Of a stretch of DNA of 64,000 nt, positions 45,143 through 53,100 are shown piece by piece. This DNA comes from Solobacterium sp. (lineage in GTDB: Bacteria; Bacillota_I; Bacilli_A; Erysipelotrichales; Erysipelotrichaceae): contig JAFWFE010000063.1 in NCBI GenBank assembly GCA_017512555.1, positions 1 to 64,000 of the forward strand. The letters are read 5' to 3'. The notes under the pieces are model-generated. The model did not search any database. It saw only the letters and a list, made by a program, of their open reading frames with translations, and was not told the origin of the DNA. Position numbers and translations under genes: made by a program. Within the stretch, counting starts at the first letter, position 1; every line of letters starts with the position of its first letter.

Positions 45143-46231
45143 ATGAAAAGGATTGCACTGGTACTGCATGGGCTGCAGGCTTATACCGGAACGGAAGTCA
45201 TGTTTGCCAATCTCAGCCATTATATAAATACTGAACAGATACATCTTACTTTTTTTATTGCTATTGATCCAGGTGAGCCGCAGTTTTTGGAGAATGAGGT
45301 GAAACAGTCTGGTGCAGATGTTATCCATCTTCATGATCTTGATCATTTCCGGTTTCTTTTATGGCCGTGGACACTCTACCGTGCTTTTAAGCAGTATGGA
45401 CCGTTTAATGCTGTTCATGCCAATATGAACCTGCAGAATGGTGTTGTCCTGGCTTCTGCCCGTCTTGCCGGGATTCCCATGCGTATCTGCCACGCACATA
45501 CAAGTGCCCATAATCGTGATCATACTTCTCTTTTGCGGCGCATATACCGGTCTTTGATGCGTTCTTTGATCCATCGTTACGCGAATGTGCGTTTGGCCTG
45601 TGCAGAGGATGCCGGCTTATATTACTACGGGAATGATTCTTTTACGATACTTGATAACGGAATCGAACTATCCCGTTTTGATTACTGTAATTCTGAGAAG
45701 AGAAGGGAACGTACAAGATTTATCGCTGTCGGCCGTTTCGCTGCAGAGAAGAACCCGTTTTTCCTGCTGGATGTATTTGAGGCAGTGTACCGGAAGAACA
45801 AGAATGCACATCTGACCTGGGTGGGTACCGGTCCGCTGCAGAAAGAGATCAAAGATCAGGTACACCGGAAAGGATTGGATACTGCGGTAACTTTCCTCGG
45901 CCAGAGAAAAGATATACCGGAATTGATGCGCGAAGCAGATATTTTCCTGTTCCCTTCACGAGCAGAAGCTCTGGGTCTTGCGCTGGTGGAAGCCCAGGCT
46001 GCAGGTTTAACCTGTTATGCATCTGATCGTGTACCGAAGAAAGCAGACTGCGGTCTCTGCCGGTTTCTTTCCCTTGATCTTACGGCGGAAGAATGGGCAG
46101 AAACGATCCTGCATGAGGATACATTCTTGGTACAAGACCGTAAGAAGCTGGAACGGTATGATATCCGTCACATGGCAGACCGGCTGACTGCGTTGTATCT
46201 TACTGACACAGAAGAAAGGACATCCGTATGA
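45143..46231 (+). CDS. GT4 glycosyltransferase
   Basis: The product has 362 residues. VLHGLQAYTGTEVMFANLSHYI, CHAHTSAHNRDHTSLLRRI, FIAVGRFAAEKNPFFLLDVF, WVGTGPLQKEI and PSRAEALGLALVEAQAAGL fit a GT4 enzyme. Its relatives include EpsF-like and WbnK-like transferases; donor unknown. It shares a transcript with the following GT2 gene (overlap 4 nt). Composition is more like the chromosome than the A+T-rich centre of the locus. Confidence 0.9.
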   Translation: MKRIALVLHGLQAYTGTEVMFANLSHYINTEQIHLTFFIAIDPGEPQFLENEVKQSGADVIHLHDLDHFRFLLWPWTLYRAFKQYGPFNAVHANMNLQNGVVLASARLAGIPMRICHAHTSAHNRDHTSLLRRIYRSLMRSLIHRYANVRLACAEDAGLYYYGNDSFTILDNGIELSRFDYCNSEKRRERTRFIAVGRFAAEKNPFFLLDVFEAVYRKNKNAHLTWVGTGPLQKEIKDQVHRKGLDTAVTFLGQRKDIPELMREADIFLFPSRAEALGLALVEAQAAGLTCYASDRVPKKADCGLCRFLSLDLTAEEWAETILHEDTFLVQDRKKLERYDIRHMADRLTALYLTDTEERTSV

Positions 46232-47256
46232 TGCCTCCTATAATCAGTGTCATTATCCCTGTATATAACGCGGAGAAGTATCTGGATAAGTGTCTGTCTT
46301 CTGTCTGTGCGCAGACATTTCAGGCATTGGATATTATTGTGATCGATGATGGATCTACAGACAGCAGCGGTAAAATTGCGGATACGTTTGCGCAGAGAGA
46401 TCCCCGTATCCGTGTCTTTCATACAGAGAACCGCGGGCACTATCTGGCAAGGGGAACAGCAATAGCAGAAGCCCACAAGGCCGGCAGTTCCTATATCGGC
46501 TTTGTGGACAGTGATGATACGATCGTGCCAGAGATGTACGAAGTGATGTATCAGAGAGCTGTGGATACCGGTGCTGATATAGTGGAGTGTGGGTTCTTTC
46601 AGGATTATCCCGATCATACGACTGTATGGAGGCCTGCGGAAGGTGTCCGGGATACCACCGCAGCCCTGTGTGAATTATTCCGCGGGAGATCTCGTGACTT
46701 CTTCTGGAATAAATTGTGGCGTATTTCCTGCTTTGATGGTTTTTCTTTCCCAGATGCACAGGCCTATGCGGATATATCTGTTAGTTACCGTATTTATTCA
46801 AAAGCCAGAATCTTTGCGGGTATAGTACAGCCTTTATATCATTACCGACAAGTATCTGATAGTATCGTACATAAGAACGATATGCGTCTTCTTAGACTCT
46901 GGCAGTATAATCGCGAGAAGTATATGTATATTCTTACAGAGATGAGATCCCGGATTGGTCCGGATGTCTATGCTGAAATAGAAAATAGCCAGCTCTCCCG
47001 CTGTGTCTATGCCATCGGAAAGAACTGGGTCTGGTGGTTGAATCATACCCCTCAGGAACAGGAATTATACCGGGATGAACTGTATGCCATGTCTTCCTTT
47101 ATTTGCACGTATACGCCTGTTTTCGGCCGCTCCGGGTGGTCTTTCGCATTCCGGTTGACGTGTCTGCTGGCACGTTTCCCTAATCGTGTATCTTTACGGA
47201 TTTCCTATCTGTTGGAGAAGGTTTTGCTGGCATTTCGTAAACGCAGGTATTATTAG
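46228..47256 (+). CDS. GT2 glycosyltransferase
   Basis: The product has 342 residues, beginning ATGATG. ISVIIPVYNAEKYLDKCLSSVCAQT, IIVIDDGSTDSSGKIAD, NRGHYLARGTAIAEAH and FVDSDDTIVPE are the GT2 motifs; NKLWRISCFDG follows. The C-terminus is helical and Arg-rich (LLAFRKRRYY). It overlaps the GT4 gene by 4 nt. Its end is 10 nt from the end of a leftward gene. Confidence 0.9.
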   Translation: MMPPIISVIIPVYNAEKYLDKCLSSVCAQTFQALDIIVIDDGSTDSSGKIADTFAQRDPRIRVFHTENRGHYLARGTAIAEAHKAGSSYIGFVDSDDTIVPEMYEVMYQRAVDTGADIVECGFFQDYPDHTTVWRPAEGVRDTTAALCELFRGRSRDFFWNKLWRISCFDGFSFPDAQAYADISVSYRIYSKARIFAGIVQPLYHYRQVSDSIVHKNDMRLLRLWQYNREKYMYILTEMRSRIGPDVYAEIENSQLSRCVYAIGKNWVWWLNHTPQEQELYRDELYAMSSFICTYTPVFGRSGWSFAFRLTCLLARFPNRVSLRISYLLEKVLLAFRKRRYY

Positions 47257-47266
47257 TACAGGTCTC

Positions 47267-48127
47267 TCACTCCGCCTTAAAATCAACTACTAGTACTTCG
47301 GGTATGTTATTCACCCGGGGTATTTTTTCCGTATTTCCCAGTCCCTTGGACAGGATCATGTGTTTCCTGCCGTCCTTGGAGTCATATATCCCGTATTCCT
47401 TTCCGCAGAACCATCCCTGATCCGGCGCATATAATCCTCCGATGAAGGGAATCTGTATCTGTCCTCCATGAGAATGCCCGCTGAAGACACAGTCCACATC
47501 CCATGCGTCCAGTGAACCATTGATGATCCAACATACCGGCATATGACACATCAAGATTGTATATAACTCTGTATCCTGATATTCCTTCAGGAACTCCGCT
47601 TCCTGTCTCCGGTTATTCTCTACCGCGTATCTCTCCGGCAGACAGTAGCCGTAGATTCCACCCAGACGAATATCCTGTCCATTGACGGAGATCTCTTCCC
47701 ACGCATACTCCAGCACATGAGCTCCGGTTTCCTCATAAAGGGCGGTAATATCGGTACCGTACCGATTCTCATAACCCTTTTCATGATTGCCTAAGGAGAT
47801 ATATACCGGAGCAGCAGGGACCAGCTGCCGGATCAGTTCTACAGCGATCTCTGTTGTCTCTTCATCCTCATTCAGCAGATCCCCGGTAATCAGAATCATA
47901 TCCGCATCCTGCTGTTTGACCAGGGATACCAGTTTCTCATTGTTCTCCCCAAATACACTATTATGCAGATCGGTAAGCTGGACAATACGGAAATCATGAG
48001 AAAGCCTGTCCGAGGTAATCTCATAGTATGAACATTCCAGCCAGTTCTTCGATGTATAAATACTGAAACTGACTAGACCAGCCAGGCTGAACAGGATCAC
48101 TAAGATAATGACAACGATCTTTTTCAT
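47267..48127 (-). CDS. Membrane-anchored metallophosphoesterase, YaeI/YkuE-like
   Basis: The product has 286 residues. One N-terminal membrane helix (residues about 4-24) and a catalytic domain outside or at the membrane: QLTDLHNSVFG, ITGDLLNED, LGNHEKGYE, CHMPVCW and GHSHGGQIQIP give the DxH, GDxxD/E, GNHE, H and GHxH blocks of calcineurin-like esterases. Relatives (YkuE, YaeI) cleave phosphate esters, sometimes from lipids or wall polymers. Start 48127 is chosen over 48139, since TATGAT at 48140-48135 lies just upstream. It is convergent with the GT2 gene. Confidence 0.9.
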   Translation of the reverse strand: MKKIVVIILVILFSLAGLVSFSIYTSKNWLECSYYEITSDRLSHDFRIVQLTDLHNSVFGENNEKLVSLVKQQDADMILITGDLLNEDEETTEIAVELIRQLVPAAPVYISLGNHEKGYENRYGTDITALYEETGAHVLEYAWEEISVNGQDIRLGGIYGYCLPERYAVENNRRQEAEFLKEYQDTELYTILMCHMPVCWIINGSLDAWDVDCVFSGHSHGGQIQIPFIGGLYAPDQGWFCGKEYGIYDSKDGRKHMILSKGLGNTEKIPRVNNIPEVLVVDFKAE

Positions 48128-48134
48128 CGTCTGT

Positions 48135-48140
48135 ATCATA
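48135..48140 (-). promoter_or_regulatory. -10 element of metallophosphoesterase gene, leaderless
   Basis: TATGAT ends 7 nt before the ATG at 48127. No SD; -35 weak. Confidence 0.35.
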
Positions 48141-48216
48141 CCGCAATCCGATGTCTGAAGGAAAACAGAAATATCTTCCGGTTGTTAAATTCCGATAAAT
48201 GATAGACAATTTAAAC

Positions 48217-49995
48217 ATGAGTGAAGACAGAAATCAAACCGCAGAGACAGCAGCATTCCGTTCTCTGGACACATTATATAAACGCTGGAAAGAAGGCACT
48301 TTCGGAGAAATCCTGGAAGACTGGAAATGGATCTTTTCCTATTCCAGCCGGTACAAGGGAACAATCGTCTTCTATACGTTCCTCGGTATCTTCAGCTCTA
48401 CCCTGGCTCTCGTTTCCGGTGTCGTCAGTAAGTACATCATTGATATCGTCACTGGCTACCAGTATGAAAAGCTCGGTATTCTGATTGCCCTGTATGTCGG
48501 CAGTTCCGTCTTCAGCCTGGTCTTCTCAAGTCTGTTGAGCAGAGTTACCGCAAAACTCTCCCTGCGGATCAACCATGAGATCCAGGCGGATATCTTTGAC
48601 AAGATCATGGACGCAAAGTGGCTGGAGATCTCCAAGTATAGGAACGGGGATATCCTGAACCGTTTCAACGGGGATGTCAGCGCCATCGCAAATAACGCGG
48701 TCTCCTGGATCCCGAATATTATCATTGCGGTCTACAGTTTCATTGCGACATTCGTGGTGATCTGGCACTACAGCAAGCTCATGTCCCTGCTTTCGTTTGC
48801 TTCCGCACCGGTTATGCTGCTGATGAGCCGTTTTGTTATCCGCAAACAGCGTGAGTATAACCGCAAGACCCGGGAGATCTCTTCCAAGGTCATGACCTTC
48901 GAGGTAGAGACCTTCTACAACATGGATACGATCAAGTCTTTCGGGATCGCTCCTCTCTACGGCAGAAAGCTCAGAGAATGGCAGGATAAATACAAGGATA
49001 TCTATCTCGACTTTAATTTATTCAGTATTCAGGCCAAGGCTTTCATGTCCCTGGTGGGCAGGATCGTCCAGTTTATCGTTTTCGGCTACTGCCTGTATCT
49101 GCTTTGGACGCATGAGATCACCTACGGTACGATGACCCTGTTCCTGACCCAGAGAGCCCGGATGACCTCTGCGTTTAATAATATTATCTCGGTAGTACCG
49201 TCTTTCCTGTCTGCTTCGGTATCTGCCCACCGTCTGCGTGAGCTGGTTGACCTGCCGAATGAGGACCATATTCCCGCAGAGGCGGAAGTGAGCGGGAAGC
49301 TGTCCGTTGTGATGGAGGATGTAAGTTTCGGCTATGAAGAGAATACGCCAGTATTTACGGATGTGCAGTTTACGGCAGAACCGGGTGAGATCGTTGCGCT
49401 TGTCGGTCCTTCCGGCCAGGGCAAGACAACGATGATGCGTCTGATCCTCGGGCTGGTAAGTCCCCTGCAGGGTAAAGCAGGAATACTCAGCGAAGATCAT
49501 ACATTTACACCGGGCAATGCCGATATCCGCCGGTACTTCTCCTATGTGCCCCAGGGGAATACGATTCTCTCCGGCACCATCGCTGAGAATATGCGGATCG
49601 TAAAGGAAGATGCTACAGATGAAGAGATCATCGCCTGTCTGAAGAGTGCCTGTGCCTGGGAGTTCGTGGAACGGATGCCGCTGGGCATCAACAGTCCGGT
49701 GGGAGAGCGCGGCAAAGGACTTTCGGAGGGACAGGCCCAGCGTATTGCGATTGCCAGAGCGTTACTGCGTGATGCCCCGGTATTATTGCTGGATGAGGCT
49801 ACTTCTGCTTTGGATGTCACTACTGAACGCAATGTACTCCGCAATATCATGCAGGATCATCAGGAACGCACTTGTATCGTGACTACCCACAGGCCAAGTG
49901 TTTTGGGCATCTGCCAGCGTGTCTACGGTGTGCAGGGCGGCAAAGTTCGCGAACTGGATGAGGAAGAGTCTGTGGAGCTGGCAATGGAGTTCTGA
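48217..49995 (+). CDS. Type I ABC exporter half-transporter
   Basis: The 592-residue protein has a membrane domain (about residues 35-330, six helices) and an ATPase domain: LVGPSGQGKTTMMR (Walker A), SYVPQGNTI (Q-loop), KGLSEGQAQR (signature, LSEGQ instead of LSGGQ), VLLLDEATSALD (Walker B), TTHRP (H-loop). A homodimer is likely since no partner gene is adjacent. Substrate unknown: drugs, lipids or a peptide are possible. The start at 48217 is preferred; TTGTTA (48182-48187), 17 bp and GACAAT (48205-48210) end 6 nt before it, and no SD is visible. An ATG at 48199 lies upstream of that -10. A terminator follows. Confidence 0.9.
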   Translation: MSEDRNQTAETAAFRSLDTLYKRWKEGTFGEILEDWKWIFSYSSRYKGTIVFYTFLGIFSSTLALVSGVVSKYIIDIVTGYQYEKLGILIALYVGSSVFSLVFSSLLSRVTAKLSLRINHEIQADIFDKIMDAKWLEISKYRNGDILNRFNGDVSAIANNAVSWIPNIIIAVYSFIATFVVIWHYSKLMSLLSFASAPVMLLMSRFVIRKQREYNRKTREISSKVMTFEVETFYNMDTIKSFGIAPLYGRKLREWQDKYKDIYLDFNLFSIQAKAFMSLVGRIVQFIVFGYCLYLLWTHEITYGTMTLFLTQRARMTSAFNNIISVVPSFLSASVSAHRLRELVDLPNEDHIPAEAEVSGKLSVVMEDVSFGYEENTPVFTDVQFTAEPGEIVALVGPSGQGKTTMMRLILGLVSPLQGKAGILSEDHTFTPGNADIRRYFSYVPQGNTILSGTIAENMRIVKEDATDEEIIACLKSACAWEFVERMPLGINSPVGERGKGLSEGQAQRIAIARALLRDAPVLLLDEATSALDVTTERNVLRNIMQDHQERTCIVTTHRPSVLGICQRVYGVQGGKVRELDEEESVELAMEF

Positions 49996-50056
49996 GGTGA
50001 GAGGCTCAAGACAGCTATAACGCAGTTATTTCTATTTTTGCTGGAAAATATAGTTA

Positions 50057-50092
50057 AACACTAGTAAATATGAAATTTATTAGTGTTTTTTA
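50057..50092 (+). terminator. Terminator of ABC exporter gene
   Basis: AACACTAGTAAAT / ATTTATTAGTGTT stem (one mismatch) and a T-rich end. Confidence 0.75.
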
Positions 50093-50121
50093 TTGTAATA
50101 TCAGGAATGTAATAACATAAT
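50093..50121 (+). promoter_or_regulatory. Promoter of first giant surface-protein gene
   Basis: TTGTAA (50093-50098), 17 bp and CATAAT (50116-50121). The leader of about 70 nt contains the CTTTTCAT...GCAGAAAGCGT block also found before both other giant genes. Confidence 0.5.
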
Positions 50122-50196
50122 TAACGTGGAGAAGTGTCCAAATGTTTTTTGCGTCTTTTCATAAGCAGAAAGCGTGGCACAGGAGGACAACAGGAT

Positions 50197-53100
50197 ATGA
50201 ATAAAAAAGTATTATCAGTTATTTTGTCAGCGCTGATGAGTATCAGTGTGCTGCAGACACCGGTGTTTGCGGCAGGAGATGAACCCGAAGCTGACGGACA
50301 GGAAGAAGTAACAGAAGTACAGGAAAACACAGCAGAAGAAACCGAAGAAGTACAGGAACCTGAAGAAGAGGAAGAGAACCTCGAAGAACCGGCAGAAGAA
50401 ACTCCGGAAGTGACGGAAGAATCAGAAGAATCCGAGATTCTTGAAGTAGCGGAAGTTCTTGAAGAAACAGAAGAACCGGAGGAAACACCAGAGGTCCAGC
50501 AGGAGACAGAAGAGCCGGAAGAAAGCGAAGCTCCCGAAATCACTGAACCTGAAGAACCGGCAGAAGAGTCTGAAGAGACAGTGGAAGATCCTGAAGAGAA
50601 TGAGGATCTTTTGATCGCTGAAGAAGAGGAAGAAGAAGATGTTGTACTTACGGAAACATCGGAAGAAGAGCCTGAAGTGACCCTGATCACTCCGGAGCCG
50701 GTGACCTACAATGGTGTAACCGTAACGGTCAGCTATCTTTCTGATACTTTTGGTAGTAAAGAAGTCACAATGATCGTCGGTGAACCAGGTGAAACAGAAA
50801 AAGAAGCCCTGGAAGCCCTTGGCAGATCTTTCAAAGCGGTCGATATCACATTCATTGACGAAGAAGGCAATCCTGTCCAGCCTGAAGAAGGAAAGAATGT
50901 GTCGGTATCGCTTGAAGCAGACGGCATGAAAGATACCGGGAACTATGGAGTTGTGCATGTCGACGGTGAAGGAAACATCACCGAGCTGGATGCGGTACCG
51001 GAAGTTACAAATACGGTCACAGAACATGTGAAAGTCGGCGAAACAACCAGAACGATCGAAGTCCCTGCGGAGACAGAAATCGTAGAAGTACAGAATTATA
51101 AAGAAGAGACATACACAGAGTATGAACTGAAAGAACAGACGATTGAAGTCCCTGCGGTCATTTCCTACCGGTATGTACGCAAGAGCAGAGAAGCAGAAGT
51201 AACGCAGGGCACTTGGGGATTCTTCAATTATGGAAAATCCGGACAGAACCAGACACGTACAGAGTACTACTACGAGAAAGAACCGTATGTTGTAAGAGAA
51301 GCGTACACATATTCAACGTGGAAAAGAACACCTGTGCAGAAGACAAGGACAGTCCCTGCCGGAACACGTAATGAAACAAGAATCGTAAAGGAAGCCTATT
51401 CCTACGAAGTTACGGAAGATATCTATGAAGATGTTGTATACAACGATGTACAGACATCCTTTGAGGCAGGAAGTTTCTCTGTCTATGCGGTAATCGGCGG
51501 TTCAACCGATGATGAGGCACGTGCAATCGTCAATTTCTACGGCATAGATAATGCACTGATCACTACATATTTTGTTAAGAACAGTGACCAGATGCCGCCG
51601 GCTAATGAAGCTGAAAGACAACCCGGTGTACAGTATATCGATGATATCGTAACTGACCCGGGTATTGGCGGAACCCTGCCTGGAAACCAGATCTTTGTCG
51701 GCTGGTATATCGGCAATTCAGATGATTATACAACTACCACTGCGCCGAAGACGATCAACGATATCCGTCAGTATCTTGTTGATCAGACATTCACGGAAGG
51801 TGAGACCATCATCAATGTCTACGCAATGATTTTCAAGGTCTTTACCGTAACATATCTGGATGAACAGAATATTTCCATGGGCTCGGATGAAGTGAAAGTG
51901 CGCACTTCCGAATCCAACGGCGCGTACACCGTCAGTAAGACCTATGTACCGGTTGATCCGACTAAGAACTTTGAGGGCTGGCAGACAGAAAATGACAGTT
52001 TCATTGCTGACGCACAGTACAGCGGTGAAGCAGCATCCGAACCATACAAAATGGGTACAACCATGACCATCTCCGGCGATATTACCTTTACTGTTTCCGC
52101 ACCGAAAGGCCGCTGGCTGATTTTTGACGAGAACGGCCGCGGAGCTACCTATAATGCGCCGCAGTTCGTCAGGGACGGTGAAGTTACGCATGAGCCAGCA
52201 CTGGATATGATCAGGCTTGGTTATACATTTGTCGGCTGGTATACGGTGAAATACGATGACGATGCAACACCGGATGAAGCCAACAGGTTTGAATTCGGAC
52301 AGGAACTGGAACAGCCTTCGACAACAATCTATGCCAAGTGGACATCCGTGGAAACTGCGCACTATACAGTCATTTACTGGAAACAGAAAGTGGACGGTTC
52401 AGATTATGATTTCGAGCATTCCCAAACCATTACCGGGAATGTCGGCACAACGATCAATGTAACAGCATCTGGTACGACAGTTGCGGTCACCGGTGCGAAT
52501 ATTTACAACATTGAAAAAGGATTCAGTTTCAAAGAAGCCGACACAGGCAAGACTATCTCCGCTACCGGTAATACAGTTATCAATGTATATATTCAGCGGA
52601 ACCAGTACACCCTGACATTCCGTGCTCCGGGTTATACTTACACACCGACAACCAGCAGCTTCGGTACGCAGTATGGTCTTGTGGATGGTGTATATGTGGA
52701 ACTCAACTGGCACCTTGGCTGGGGAGGCATTTATTGGACTTATGGAGATACATGGGGCAGCGAAGGACCAGTCTATACCGGAACCCGCTACACACGCAGC
52801 CAGGGTGAAATGACAGTTAAGGAGATTACTGCGTATTACGAACAGAACATTTCCGATTACTTCCCGATTGAAGGCGACAACGGTGTTACATACAACCATG
52901 GTGAGCGTTGGAAGCCGGGTACAAACGGCCTTGGATGGACGGAAGTCATGGTCTTTATTGACACAATGCCTAACGAGAATGTCACTTTCACACTGGATGA
53001 GGCAGACCGGCCGCTGAAGACGATGTACTACTACGTGGAGGCATTGGATACCGATACCACCACAATCACGCACAAAGGAACGAAATACGTACTGTACAAC

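Noticed and set aside
48217-49995. ABC exporter as the secretion system for the giant proteins
   Set aside because: The giants have Sec signal peptides and the exporter ends in its own terminator; adjacency alone is not enough.
50281-50660. Acidic stalk as a tandem-repeat array or CRISPR-like array
   Set aside because: Glu/Pro/Thr low complexity without a constant period or spacers; no CRISPR array was found anywhere in the window.
50121-50690. Ser-rich leftward open frame (also at 56060 and 61690)
   Set aside because: It is the reverse complement of the GAA/GAG-rich stalk codons; the pattern repeats antisense to each giant gene and has no RBS.
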